Shown piece by piece: positions 51,948 to 61,590 of a stretch of DNA of 64,000 nucleotides. A program made the translations under genes and the position numbers. The notes beneath the pieces were generated by a model that saw only the letters and a list, made by a program, of their open reading frames with translations, was not told the DNA's origin and did not search any database. Position 1 is the first letter of the stretch. Each line of letters opens with the position of its first letter. This DNA comes from Mycobacterium paragordonae (GTDB lineage: Bacteria > Actinomycetota > Actinomycetes > Mycobacteriales > Mycobacteriaceae), in NCBI RefSeq assembly GCF_003614435.1, contig NZ_CP025546.1:6262001-6326000 (forward strand), given 5' to 3'.

Positions 51948-53153
51948 CTAACGCAGTTGCTGACCGATGGTGGCAACCATGGCGTCCACAGCGAACTTGG
52001 GCTTGACGTTGATCGCCAAGGCTTCACGGCATTCCAGCACGGCCTCTATGCAGCGCAGCAGCCGCTCGGGGGCGGCGTGCCCGGCCAGCGACGCCACCCG
52101 CTCGGCCATGTCGGGGTGGTTCGCCCGGACGTGACCGGCGTTCGCCGAGACCACCAGCGCGTCCCGGAAATACGTGGCCAGGTCGATCAGCGCCCGGTCC
52201 AGGGCGTCGCGCGAGGCCCTGGTCTGGCGGGATTTCTGCCGTTTTTCCAGGTCCTTGATCGCACCGGCGGCGCCGCGCATCGCCCCTGCAGCGCCCTTGC
52301 CGGTGCCACCCGCTCCCAGCGCGGTGCGCAGTTCCTCCGTCTCGACCTCGGCGCGCCCGGCGGTGAGCGCCACCGCCTCGGCTTCGGCCGCCGCCACCAG
52401 CTCCTCGGCGGCGGTGTACGCGCGGGCCGGGCGCGCGGCGTCACGGACCAGCTCCAGCGCCTGCTGACGTCGCTGCCGGGCCTCCGGGTCGGTGGCCAGC
52501 CGGCGCGCCCGCCCGACGTGCCCGCCGCTGACGGACGCGGCCCAGCCGGCGGCCTCGGCGTCGAGTCCGTCGCCGTCGATCAGCACCCGGGCAATCGCCT
52601 CGGTGGGTGGTGTCACCAGTGCCACGTGCCGGCACCGGGACCGCAAGGTGATCGCGATGTCCTCGGGATCCACCGACGGCGCGCACAGCAGGAAGACCGT
52701 CGACGGCGGCGGTTCCTCGACGACCTTCAGCAGGGCGTTGCCGGCGCCCTCGGTCAGCCGGTCGGCGTCCTCGATCACCACGATCTGGTGGCGCCCGGTG
52801 GTGGGGCGCCGCGACGCAACCTGAACGATGCCGCGCATCTCGTCGACACCGATGGACAGGCCTTCGGGAATGACCCGCCTGACGTCGGCGTGGGTGCCCG
52901 CCATCGTCGTTGTGCAGGCGCGGCAGCTCCCGCACCCCGGCTCGTCTTCTGACGTGCACTGCAGCGCCGCCGCGAAGCACAGTGCGGCCACCGAACGGCC
53001 GGAACCGGGCGGACCGGTGATCAGCCAGGCATGTGTCATATGTCCATCGGGATGGGAGCTGTGAGGGTTATCACCACGTGCGGACCTGGCGGCGGCGAGC
53101 AGCTCGGCTTCCACCGCCTGCTGGCCTACCAGCCGCGTAAACACCCCGGTCAT
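51948..53153 (-). CDS. holB: DNA polymerase III delta-prime subunit
   Basis: Delta-prime is part of the clamp loader. The 401-residue protein has GPPGSGRS, the P-loop region altered at the Lys position (Arg in place of Lys) as usual for delta-prime, a four-cysteine zinc module (CTSEDEPGCGSCRAC), VIEDADRL and the SRC sensor segment TLRSRCRHVAL. ATG at 53153 gives MTGVFTRLVGQQ. A TACTGT lies eight bases upstream, so it may be leaderless. It diverges from the cyclase gene. Confidence 0.94.
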   Translation of the reverse strand: MTGVFTRLVGQQAVEAELLAAARSARGDNPHSSHPDGHMTHAWLITGPPGSGRSVAALCFAAALQCTSEDEPGCGSCRACTTTMAGTHADVRRVIPEGLSIGVDEMRGIVQVASRRPTTGRHQIVVIEDADRLTEGAGNALLKVVEEPPPSTVFLLCAPSVDPEDIAITLRSRCRHVALVTPPTEAIARVLIDGDGLDAEAAGWAASVSGGHVGRARRLATDPEARQRRQQALELVRDAARPARAYTAAEELVAAAEAEAVALTAGRAEVETEELRTALGAGGTGKGAAGAMRGAAGAIKDLEKRQKSRQTRASRDALDRALIDLATYFRDALVVSANAGHVRANHPDMAERVASLAGHAAPERLLRCIEAVLECREALAINVKPKFAVDAMVATIGQQLR

Positions 53154-53296
53154 CAACGGCAACAGTAGTGAGGACCCCCGACAGAGACCGATCAGCATCC
53201 GTTTTGCGACAAATCCGTGATCTTTCGGCATCTTTCGCCCACGTCGGACGACCTGGCGGGGACACTTTTAGTTTCCGGCGAGTCCCCGCTGACCGA

Positions 53297-53302
53297 TACG
53301 GT
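53297..53302 (+). promoter_or_regulatory. -10 element of the adenylate cyclase gene, leaderless
   Basis: TACGGT lies six bases before the GTG at 53309. Confidence 0.5.
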
Positions 53303-53308
53303 GGGTGC

Positions 53309-54916
53309 GTGACCATGGCAGCAACCCTCCCGCGGCGAATCAGCGCATTCGCCAGGTGGGTGGTGCGCACTCCGTGGCCGGTTTTCTCCCTCAGCATGTT
53401 GCAGGCCGACATCATCGGCGGCTTGTTCGTCCTGGGCTTCCTGCGCTACGGTCTGCCGCCGCACGACCGGATCGAGCTGGGCGACCTGCCGCGGCTGAAC
53501 GTCGCCATCTTCATCAGCTCGGTGGTCTTCCTGTTCTTCGCGGGGTTCGCTTGGAATTTGAAGCTGCTGGTACCCGTTTTCCGGTGGCAACGCCGCGACA
53601 ATCTGCTGGTCGAGGCGGATCCGTCCACCACCGAGCTGGCCCGCACCCGCGCGTTGCGCATGCCGTTCTACCGCACCTTGACCAGCGCGGCCTCCTGGGC
53701 CGTCGGCAGCGTGGTCTTCATCATGGCCAGTTGGTCGGTGGCCCGCCAGGCCGCACCGGTGGTGGTGGTCGCGACCGCGCTGGGCGCCACCGCGACCGCG
53801 ATCATCGGCTACCTGCAGTCCGAACGGGTGCTGCGTCCCGTCGCGGTGGCCGCGCTGCGCAGCGGCGTACCCGAGAGCGTGCGGGCACCCGGCGTCATCC
53901 TGCGGCTGATGCTGACCTGGGTGTTGTCGACCGCCGTCCCGCTGCTGGCGATCGTCCTGGCGGTGGTTTCGGACAAGATCGCGCTGCTGCACGCCTCGCC
54001 GGAGAAGCTGTTCAACCCGATCCTGCTGCTGGCGCTGGCGGCACTGGGCATCGGAGCCGCCAGCACGCTGCTGGTGTCGATGTCCATCGCCGACCCGCTG
54101 CGCCAGCTCCGCTGGGCGCTCTCGGAGGTGCAGCGCGGCAATTACAACGCGCACATGCAGATCTACGACGCCAGCGAACTGGGCCTGCTGCAGTCCGGCT
54201 TCAACGACATGGTGCGCGACCTGTCCGAACGGCAGCGGCTGCGTGACCTGTTCGGCCGCTACGTGGGCGAGGACGTGGCCCGGCGGGCGCTCGAGCGGGG
54301 TACCGAGCTGGGCGGGCAGGAACGCGACGTCGCGGTCCTGTTCGTGGACCTGGTCGGTTCCACCCAGCTGGCCGCTTCCCGCCCGCCCGTCGAGGTGGTT
54401 CACCTGCTCAACGAGTTCTTCCGCGTCGTGGTCGACACCGTCGGCCGGCACGGCGGGTTCGTCAACAAGTTCCAGGGTGACGCCGCGCTGGCGATCTTCG
54501 GCGCCCCGATCGAGCACCCCGATGGCGCCGGTGCCGCGCTGGCCGCCGCCCGCGAGCTGCACGACGAGCTGATCCCCGTGCTGGGATCCGCGGAGTTCGG
54601 CATCGGTGTCTCGGCGGGCCGCGCCATCGCCGGCCACATCGGGGCGCAGGCGCGCTTCGAGTACACCGTCATCGGCGACCCGGTCAACGAGGCCGCCCGG
54701 CTCACCGAGCTGGCCAAGCTCGAGGCGGGCCACGTGCTGGCCTCGGCGATCGCGGTCAGTGGCGCGCTGGACGCCGAGGCACTGTGCTGGGACGTCGGCG
54801 AGGTCGTGTTTCTGCGTGGCCGCGCCGCGCCCACCCAGCTGGCGCGTCCGTTGAAGCTGGCCGAACCGGAGAGTGCCTGCGACTCGCCGGAAGTCTCCAG
54901 CGAAGTGCGCCGCTAG
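53309..54916 (+). CDS. membrane adenylate cyclase, class III, with HAMP domain (Rv3645-like)
   Basis: This 535-residue protein makes cAMP. It has six transmembrane helices (about 20-250), a HAMP linker (about 270-325, SIADPLRQLRWALSEVQRGN) and a class III cyclase domain from about 350. The metal aspartates are in AVLFVDLVGSTQLA and NKFQGDAALAIFG, and the transition-state Asn/Arg in YTVIGDPVNEAARL. The M. tuberculosis homologue is a major cAMP source and responds to fatty acids. Its stop overlaps the convergent topA stop at CTAG. Confidence 0.94.
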   Translation: MTMAATLPRRISAFARWVVRTPWPVFSLSMLQADIIGGLFVLGFLRYGLPPHDRIELGDLPRLNVAIFISSVVFLFFAGFAWNLKLLVPVFRWQRRDNLLVEADPSTTELARTRALRMPFYRTLTSAASWAVGSVVFIMASWSVARQAAPVVVVATALGATATAIIGYLQSERVLRPVAVAALRSGVPESVRAPGVILRLMLTWVLSTAVPLLAIVLAVVSDKIALLHASPEKLFNPILLLALAALGIGAASTLLVSMSIADPLRQLRWALSEVQRGNYNAHMQIYDASELGLLQSGFNDMVRDLSERQRLRDLFGRYVGEDVARRALERGTELGGQERDVAVLFVDLVGSTQLAASRPPVEVVHLLNEFFRVVVDTVGRHGGFVNKFQGDAALAIFGAPIEHPDGAGAALAAARELHDELIPVLGSAEFGIGVSAGRAIAGHIGAQARFEYTVIGDPVNEAARLTELAKLEAGHVLASAIAVSGALDAEALCWDVGEVVFLRGRAAPTQLARPLKLAEPESACDSPEVSSEVRR

Positions 54917-57723
54917 CTCCGCTTGGCGGCCTTCTTGGCCGGCGCCTTCTTGGCGGGCGCCTTGCGCGCGGTCTTCTTCGCCGTCCGCTTCACCGGGCCG
55001 CGGGCGCGGCGGTCGGCCAGCAACTCGGCGGCCCGCTCGTCGGTGATGGACAGGACGTCGTCGCCCTTTCGCAGGCTCGCGTTGGTTTCTCCGTCGGTGA
55101 CATACGGCCCGAAGCGACCGTCCTTGATCACCATCGGTTTGCCGGACGCCGGGTCGTTGCCCAACTCGCGCAGCGGCGGCGCCGAAGCGGCCTGACGCCC
55201 GGAGCGTTTGGGCTCGGAGTAGATCTTGAGTGCTTCGTCGAGGGTGATGGTGAACATCTGATCCTCGGTCGCCAGGGAACGAGAGTCGGTGCCTCGCTTG
55301 AGGTATGGGCCGTAGCGCCCGTTCTGGGCGGTGATCTCTTCGTTGGAGGCGGGGTCCACCCCGACCACCCGCGGCAGCGACAGCAGCTTCAGCGCGTCCT
55401 CGAGGGTCACCGTCTGAAGATCCATGGTGCGCAACAGCGAACCGGTGCGGGGCTTGGGCCCGGTGGGCTTCTTGCCCTTCTTCGCGGCGGACCCGGCACC
55501 GCCGTCGTCGCCGTCGGTTTTCGGCAGCACCTCGGTCACGTACGGTCCGTAGCGGCCGTCCTTGGCGACGATCTCGTGGCCGGTCTGCGGGTCCACGCCC
55601 AGCACCCGCCCCTCCTGCGGAGTGGCGAAAAGCTCTTCTGCCACTTCGAGAGTCAGCTCGTCGGGGGTGAGTGAGTCGTTGAGGTTGGCCCGCTGCGGAG
55701 TCGGTTCACCGTCGTCACCGGTCACCGTGCGTTCCAGATACGGCCCGTTCTTGCCGACGCGCACGTAGACGGGACGGCCTTCGGCGTCGTCAAAAACCTT
55801 GATGGAGTTGACTTCTCGGGCGTCGATGCCTTCCAGGTTGACGCCGACCAGTTTCTTCAGGCCGCCGGAACGGGCCACCGAATCGGGCACCCCGTGGTCG
55901 CCGCCGAAATAGAAGTTGTTGAGCCAGTTGGTGCGTCGCTCATTGCCGGAGGCGATGGCGTCGAGTTCGTCCTCCATCGCCGCGGTGAAGTCGTAGTCGA
56001 CCAGCCGGCCGAAATGCTGTTCCAGCAACCCGATCACCGCGAAGGCGACCCAGGACGGCACCAGGGCGCTGCCCTTCTTGTACACGTAGCCGCGGTCCTG
56101 GATGGTCTTGATGATCGAGGAGTACGTGGACGGCCGGCCGATGCCCAGCTCCTCGAGCGCCTTGACCAGCGAGGCCTCGGTGTAGCGGGCCGGCGGGTTG
56201 GTGGAGTGCCCGTCCGGAGTCAGCTCGATGGCGGCCAGCCGCTGCCCCGGCGACAGGTTGGGCAGCCGGCGCTCGGCGTCGTCGGCCTCGCCCCCGGCGA
56301 GTTCGTCGACCGTTTCCACGTACGCCTTGAGGAAGCCCGGGAAGGTCAGGGTGCGCCCGGACGCGGAGAACACCACCTGCTGCTCGCCGGCGCGGCCTTC
56401 GATGCGCAGACTCAGCGTGGTGCCGCGGGCATCGGCCATCTGCGAGGCCACCGTGCGCTGCCAGATCAGCTCGTAGAGCCGGAACTCGTCGCCGTCCAGC
56501 TCGCGGCGCACCGCGTCCGGGGTCGCGAACGTCTCGCCGGCCGGCCGGATGGCCTCGTGCGCCTCCTGGGCGTTCTTCACCTTGCGGGTGTACTGCCGCG
56601 GCGACGGCGACACGTACTCCTCGCCGTAGAGCTGGCGGGCCTGGTTGCGCGCGGCGCTGATGGCCGACTGCGACAGCGTCGTCGAGTCGGTACGCATATA
56701 AGTGATGTAGCCGTTCTCGTAGAGCCGCTGCGCGATGCTCATGGTGCGTTCGGAGGAGAACCGCAGCTTGCGGCCGGCCTCCTGCTGCAGCGTCGAGGTC
56801 ATGAACGGCGGGTACGGACGGCGGGTGTAGGGCTTCTCGTCGGCGGAGGCGACGCTGAGCTGCGCACCCTGCAGGTTGGTGGCCAGGGCGGTCGCACCGG
56901 CCTCGTCGAGCACGACCACTTCGTCGGCCTTGCGCAGCGTCCCGAGCGAGTCGAAGTCACGACCGGTGGCCACCCGCAGGCCATCGACGTTGGTCAGGCG
57001 CGCGGCGAACGTCGGCGGCTGGGCCTGGGGGTCGGACACGCTCGCGTCCAGTCTGGCCAGGATGTCCCAGTAGGAGGCGCTGCGGAAGGCCATCCGGTCG
57101 CGTTCGCGCTGCACGATGATGCGGGTGGCGACCGATTGGACCCGGCCCGCCGACAACTTGGGCGCGACCTTCTTCCAGAGCACCGGGCTGACCTCGTAGC
57201 CGTACAGCCGGTCCAGGATGCGGCGGGTCTCCTGCGCGTCGACCAGGTCGATGTCCAGGTCGCGGGGGTTCTCGGCGGCCTCCAGGATGGCCGGTTCGGT
57301 GATCTCGTGGAACACCATCCGCTTGACCGGGACACGCGGCTTCAGCGTCTCCATCAGGTGCCAGGCGATCGCCTCGCCCTCGCGGTCACCATCCGTCGCC
57401 AGATAGAGCTCGTCGACGTCCTTGAGCAGGCCTTTGAGCTCGGTGACGGTGCTCTTCTTCTCCGGACTGATGATGTAGAGCGGTTCGAAGTCGGCGTCGA
57501 CGTTCACACCGAGCCGCGCCCACGGCTCGGATTTGAACTTCGCGGGCACGTCGGCAGCGGCGCGCGGCAGGTCGCGGATGTGGCCACGGGACGACTCGAC
57601 GATGTAATTGGAACCCAGGTAACCAGCGAGTTTGCGCGCTTTTGTGGGCGACTCCACGATCACGAGTCGCCGGGTGCTGCCGTTTCTGCCGCTGCTAGCC
57701 CTCTTGGGGGCCCGGTCAACCAA
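54913..57723 (-). CDS. topA: DNA topoisomerase I
   Basis: TopA relaxes negative supercoils. The 936-residue protein has the TOPRIM domain (RLVIVESPTKARKL through ATDGDREGEAIAW), the catalytic tyrosine in GYITYMRTDSTT near 340, and several C-terminal actinobacterial repeats with GRYGPYL or GRFGPYVT instead of zinc fingers. It ends with a lysine-rich tail (AKKAPAKKAAKRS). The start is TTG at 57723, giving MVDRAPKRAS. Long frames on the plus strand over this gene are shadows. Confidence 0.97.
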   Translation of the reverse strand: MVDRAPKRASSGRNGSTRRLVIVESPTKARKLAGYLGSNYIVESSRGHIRDLPRAAADVPAKFKSEPWARLGVNVDADFEPLYIISPEKKSTVTELKGLLKDVDELYLATDGDREGEAIAWHLMETLKPRVPVKRMVFHEITEPAILEAAENPRDLDIDLVDAQETRRILDRLYGYEVSPVLWKKVAPKLSAGRVQSVATRIIVQRERDRMAFRSASYWDILARLDASVSDPQAQPPTFAARLTNVDGLRVATGRDFDSLGTLRKADEVVVLDEAGATALATNLQGAQLSVASADEKPYTRRPYPPFMTSTLQQEAGRKLRFSSERTMSIAQRLYENGYITYMRTDSTTLSQSAISAARNQARQLYGEEYVSPSPRQYTRKVKNAQEAHEAIRPAGETFATPDAVRRELDGDEFRLYELIWQRTVASQMADARGTTLSLRIEGRAGEQQVVFSASGRTLTFPGFLKAYVETVDELAGGEADDAERRLPNLSPGQRLAAIELTPDGHSTNPPARYTEASLVKALEELGIGRPSTYSSIIKTIQDRGYVYKKGSALVPSWVAFAVIGLLEQHFGRLVDYDFTAAMEDELDAIASGNERRTNWLNNFYFGGDHGVPDSVARSGGLKKLVGVNLEGIDAREVNSIKVFDDAEGRPVYVRVGKNGPYLERTVTGDDGEPTPQRANLNDSLTPDELTLEVAEELFATPQEGRVLGVDPQTGHEIVAKDGRYGPYVTEVLPKTDGDDGGAGSAAKKGKKPTGPKPRTGSLLRTMDLQTVTLEDALKLLSLPRVVGVDPASNEEITAQNGRYGPYLKRGTDSRSLATEDQMFTITLDEALKIYSEPKRSGRQAASAPPLRELGNDPASGKPMVIKDGRFGPYVTDGETNASLRKGDDVLSITDERAAELLADRRARGPVKRTAKKTARKAPAKKAPAKKAAKRS

Positions 57724-57926
57724 CTGCGCCTACACTCCATCTCCGGTGTCGGTCCCTGGGCGGAACCGTCTCGCAGAAACAATGACAGGGCGGTTCCCCG
57801 ATATTCCGGATTTCCGGTCATCCATGGGTACGCCGCCGTGCCTTGCCCCGCGGGCAACTGACAATTTCGCACCATTGGGCGGGCCCGCGCAAACCGGCCC
57901 GCCGGGGTGAGGGTCGCGGCGCGCCC

Positions 57927-58505
57927 TCAAATCCGGGGCCACTGCGCTGCCGCACCGGGCCCGTCAGGGGCCTCTCCCACGTTCTCTACCAGCCGCGATA
58001 GCCTCCGCCGACCACTTATTCGGAGCGCTGGGCGGGCCCCGCGGGTACCGATCAAAGTGGGGGCGATCCCGACCCGCATCAGAGCCGATGCCAGCGGCGA
58101 ATGGGTGTCCGGCGCGTGCGGGTCCAGCCCGAGCAGGTAACGGTCGGCCTCGGGGCTGCCTGCCGCCAGGGTCCAGGCCCGCAGCTCTCTCGGCCCCGGC
58201 AACCAGCGCGGTGGAACCGTCTTAACCGCGCCCCGCGTCCATTCGGTGGCGATGCTGCGCAAAGATGGGTCCGCCGCTGTCCGCACCAACGGATGGTCTT
58301 CATCGGTCCGGGCGATCTCCGGGACCAGGCCGGCCTCCCGGATCATCTCGGCCAGGGCCGAAGCACGCCAGGATTCGTCGACAACCACCGACAGCCTGGC
58401 GCCGGCACCCACCAGCACGATCTGACCCGGCGCCGCCAGCAGCCCACACAAGTCCCCGACCGCGGGCGGGACTGACTCCGCGGCGAAGAAGGAAAGCTGG
58501 CTCAC
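57927..58505 (-). CDS. conserved hypothetical protein (Rv3647c-like)
   Basis: This 192-residue protein starts SQLSFFAAESVPPAVGDL and has a conserved C-terminal half (ELRAWTLAAG, DPHAPDTHSPLASALMRVGI, LRISGRRRLSRL). GTG at 58505 gives exactly the length of the M. tuberculosis homologue, and TACTGT lies seven bases upstream, so it should be leaderless. I do not recognise a function; the C-terminal half looks like a small alpha/beta domain with a basic helix and could bind nucleic acid. Confidence 0.82.
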   Translation of the reverse strand: MSQLSFFAAESVPPAVGDLCGLLAAPGQIVLVGAGARLSVVVDESWRASALAEMIREAGLVPEIARTDEDHPLVRTAADPSLRSIATEWTRGAVKTVPPRWLPGPRELRAWTLAAGSPEADRYLLGLDPHAPDTHSPLASALMRVGIAPTLIGTRGARPALRISGRRRLSRLVENVGEAPDGPGAAAQWPRI

Positions 58506-58512
58506 GCCACAG

Positions 58513-58518
58513 ACAGTA
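58513..58518 (-). promoter_or_regulatory. -10 element of the Rv3647c-like gene, leaderless
   Basis: On the minus strand TACTGT lies seven bases before the GTG at 58505. Confidence 0.5.
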
Positions 58519-58587
58519 GGCCAGCGAGCGGACCCGCCGCCGCTCCGCGTCGGCGCGGCGGGCCGGTACCGGCTCACCAGAAACGAA

Positions 58588-58611
58588 AACCCCCGGACGG
58601 GTCCGGGGGTT
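58588..58611 (-). terminator. intrinsic terminator of cspA
   Basis: AACCCCCGGA and TCCGGGGGTT (58588-58597 and 58602-58611) form a perfect ten-base-pair stem with a four-base loop, 21 bases beyond the cspA stop. In the minus direction it is followed by TTCGTTT, so it resembles a classical rho-independent terminator, rare in this genome. Confidence 0.85.
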
Positions 58612-58632
58612 CCGTTTGGGAATCTGCTCGAA

Positions 58633-58836
58633 TCAGAGCGAGCGGACTCCGGTGGCCTGGGGGCCCTTAGGGCTGTGGCCGATCTCGAACTCGACCTTCT
58701 GGTTTTCTTCGAGGGTGCGGAAGCCCGTCCCCTGGATCTCCGTGTAGTGGACAAACACATCCGCGGATCCATCTTCGGGGGCGATGAAGCCAAAGCCCTT
58801 CTCCGCGTTGAACCACTTCACAGTTCCCTGTGGCAT
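58633..58836 (-). CDS. cspA: cold shock protein A
   Basis: This 67-residue single cold-shock domain protein binds single-stranded RNA and DNA. It has the RNP1 motif [11 protein letters not shown] and RNP2 DVFVHYTEI. The upstream region is purine-rich on the coding strand (AGAAAGAAAAGGAAAGA), a strong translation start. A 313-base gap upstream allows a long leader, as is typical for cold shock genes. Confidence 0.97.
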
Positions 58837-59149
58837 CTCTCGATCTTTCCTTTTCTTTCTGGGTGCGGGGCGCCGCCTTTCGATGCCCCGGGCCAGCCGC
58901 GACCGCCATACCTTCGCGGACTCGCCGGAACTTCACCCGACAGATAACCTCGCAGGAACCGCGACCGCAACGTCGATCCTGCGAAAGTTTTACACGAACA
59001 CAGAAGCTGCGACCGCACTCAGTCAACCATGTTCAACGCGTCGGCGACAGTCTCTAGGCCCAGACAGACCGCCGAATGGCCGGTCAATTTACGTCAGCGT
59101 CATCACCGGGGGCCGCGCCAGGCCGCGCCGGGGCCCAGAAAGGTAGCTG
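58837..59149. other. intergenic region between cspA and the helicase gene
   Basis: I see no gene. It should hold divergent promoters and a possible long cspA leader. The helicase gene has AGAAAGG about nine bases before its ATG. Nothing else in the region stands out. Confidence 0.5.
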
Positions 59150-61459
59150 ATGGCGAGTTTCGGCAGTGAGCTGCTAGCCGCCGCGCTTGCCGGTACCGCG
59201 ACCGACGAGCGGCCGCTGCGCCACACCGCCGAACTGCCGCCCCGGCCCGGCAATCCGCAAGGCTGGCCGGCGTGGGCCCGGCCCGAGGTGGTGCGCGCAT
59301 TCACCGACCGGGGAATCGCGGCGCCGTGGTCGCATCAGGTCCAGGCGGCCGAACTGGCGCACGCCGGACGTCACGTGGTGGTCAGCACCGGCACGGCGTC
59401 GGGGAAGTCGCTGGCCTACCAGCTGCCGGTGCTCAACGCGCTGGCCGGTGATCCGCGGGCCCGGGTGCTCTATCTGTCGCCCACCAAGGCACTGGGCCAC
59501 GATCAATTGCGCGCGGCGCAGGTACTGGTCACCGCCGCCGCCCTGAACGACGTCGCGCCCACCGCATATGACGGCGACAGTCCCACCGAAGTGCGGCGCT
59601 TCGCCCGCGAGCGCTCCCGCTGGATCTTCTCCAACCCCGACATGATCCACCTGTCGATCCTGCGCAACCACGCCCGTTGGGCGGTGTTGCTGCGTGGCCT
59701 GCGGTTTGTGGTTGTCGACGAATGTCATTACTACCGAGGGGTTTTCGGGTCGAACGTAGCGATGGTGCTGCGCCGCCTGCTGCGACTGTGCGCGCGCTAT
59801 TCGTCCTACCCGACGGTGGTCTTCGCCAGCGCCACAACAGATTCCCCCGGCACCACGGCGACCGAGCTGATCGGCCAGCCGGTGAGCGAAGTCACCGAGG
59901 ACGGCTCCCCGCAGGGGGCCCGCACGGTCGCGTTGTGGGAGCCGGCCCTGTTGACCGACCTGATAGGCGAGAACGGCGCTCCGGTCCGGCGGTCGGCGGG
60001 CGCAGAGGCGTCCCGGGTGATGGCCGACCTGATCGTCGAGGGCGCCCAGACACTGACCTTCGTGCGGTCCCGGCGCGCGGCGGAGCTGACCGCGCTGGGC
60101 GCCCAGGCGCGCCTGAGTGACACTGCCCCCCAGCTGGTTCCGACGGTGGCGTCCTATCGCGCCGGATACCTCGCCGAGGACCGCAAGGCGCTGGAGAACG
60201 CGCTGGCCGAAGGCCGGTTGCGTGGGGTGGCCACCACCAACGCACTGGAGCTCGGAGTCGACATCGCGGGCCTGGACGCGGTGGTGCTGGCCGGGTTTCC
60301 CGGAACGGTCGCATCGTTCTGGCAGCAGGCCGGGCGATCGGGGCGGCGCGGTCAGGGCGCACTGGTCGTGCTCATCGCCCGCGACGACCCGTTGGACACC
60401 TACCTCGTGCACCACCCGTCCGCGCTGCTGGACAAGCCGGTCGAGCGCGTCGTCATCGACCCGCGCAACCCATACATTCTCGGGCCGCAACTGCTCTGCG
60501 CGGCAACCGAACTGCCGCTGGACGAGGCCGAGGTGCGGTCGCTGGACGCGGTGGAGGTCGCCGAGGGTCTGGTCGACGACGGCCTGCTGAAACGGCGGGG
60601 CAGCAGGTACTTTCCGGCACCGGGGATGGAACCCCATGGGGCGGTTGATATCCGGGGCTCCATCGGGGGCCAGATCATGATCGTGGAATCGGACACCGGA
60701 CGCCTGCTGGGCAGCACCGGCGTCGGGCAGGCACCGGCCTCCATCCATCCGGGCGCGGTGTACCTGCACCAGGGTGAGAGCTACGTCGTCGACTCTCTCG
60801 ATCTCGAGGAGGGCATCGCGTTCGTCCATGCCGAGGATCCCGGCTACGCCACCTTCGCACGGGAGATCACCGACATCGCGGTGACCGGGCAGGGTGAGCG
60901 TTCGGTGTTCGGGCCGGTCACGCTGGGCCTGGTCCCGGTGACCGTCACCCACCAGGTGGTGGGATACCTGCGCCGGCGGGGCAACGGTGAAGTGATCGAC
61001 TTCGTCGAGCTCAGCATGCCGCAGCACTCACTTCCGACCATGGCAGTGATGTACACCATCGATCCGGATGCATTGGAGGGCAACGGCATTGAGCTGTTGC
61101 GGGTGCCCGGGTCCCTGCATGCCGCCGAGCACGCGGCCATCGGCCTGCTCCCGTTGGTGGCCAGCTGCGACCGTGGCGACATCGGCGGGCTGTCCACCGC
61201 AGTCGGTCCCGACGGCCTGCCGACGGTCTTCGTCTACGACGGCCATCCGGGCGGAGCGGGGTTCGCCGAACGCGGTTTTCATCGGGCCGTCACCTGGCTG
61301 GGCGCCACCGCCGCGGCGATCCAAGCCTGCGAATGCCCGAACGGATGCCCCTCGTGTGTGCAGTCGCCCAAGTGCGGCAACGGAAACGATCCGTTGGACA
61401 AGGCGGGTGCGGTGCGGGTGCTGCGGCTGGTGCTGGACGCGCTCGGTTCCGCCGGATAG
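59150..61459 (+). CDS. MrfA/SftH-type superfamily 2 DNA helicase
   Basis: This 769-residue helicase has motif I STGTASGKSLAYQ, motif II DECH, motif III FASATT, motif VI QQAGRSGRRGQGAL, and a C-terminal DUF1998-type region with a four-cysteine cluster (CECPNGCPSCVQSPKC). This is the layout of Bacillus MrfA (mitomycin repair) and the mycobacterial 3'-5' helicase SftH. It probably acts in DNA repair outside classical excision. ATG at 59150 has AGAAAGG upstream. A palindrome follows the stop. Confidence 0.92.
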   Translation: MASFGSELLAAALAGTATDERPLRHTAELPPRPGNPQGWPAWARPEVVRAFTDRGIAAPWSHQVQAAELAHAGRHVVVSTGTASGKSLAYQLPVLNALAGDPRARVLYLSPTKALGHDQLRAAQVLVTAAALNDVAPTAYDGDSPTEVRRFARERSRWIFSNPDMIHLSILRNHARWAVLLRGLRFVVVDECHYYRGVFGSNVAMVLRRLLRLCARYSSYPTVVFASATTDSPGTTATELIGQPVSEVTEDGSPQGARTVALWEPALLTDLIGENGAPVRRSAGAEASRVMADLIVEGAQTLTFVRSRRAAELTALGAQARLSDTAPQLVPTVASYRAGYLAEDRKALENALAEGRLRGVATTNALELGVDIAGLDAVVLAGFPGTVASFWQQAGRSGRRGQGALVVLIARDDPLDTYLVHHPSALLDKPVERVVIDPRNPYILGPQLLCAATELPLDEAEVRSLDAVEVAEGLVDDGLLKRRGSRYFPAPGMEPHGAVDIRGSIGGQIMIVESDTGRLLGSTGVGQAPASIHPGAVYLHQGESYVVDSLDLEEGIAFVHAEDPGYATFAREITDIAVTGQGERSVFGPVTLGLVPVTVTHQVVGYLRRRGNGEVIDFVELSMPQHSLPTMAVMYTIDPDALEGNGIELLRVPGSLHAAEHAAIGLLPLVASCDRGDIGGLSTAVGPDGLPTVFVYDGHPGGAGFAERGFHRAVTWLGATAAAIQACECPNGCPSCVQSPKCGNGNDPLDKAGAVRVLRLVLDALGSAG

Positions 61460-61465
61460 GTCGTC

Positions 61466-61483
61466 CTCCCCCGATCGGGGGAG
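61466..61483. terminator. perfect palindrome after the helicase gene
   Basis: CTCCCCCGATCGGGGGAG is a perfect 18-base palindrome starting seven bases after the helicase stop. It probably ends transcription without a T-run. Confidence 0.6.
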
Positions 61484-61590
61484 AAAAGTTCATACCCCGA
61501 ACCCGCCTTCTGACCGAAGCTGCGAGCACCCCTGCTGCGCGACGGTGGTAGCCGCAGTACCGGCTCCGTCGGCGCAAGGGGATCCAAGCG

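Noticed and set aside
55894..57861. 655-codon open frame on the plus strand opposite topA
   Set aside because: Shadow of topA; no recognisable domain and composition typical of antisense frames in GC-rich genes.
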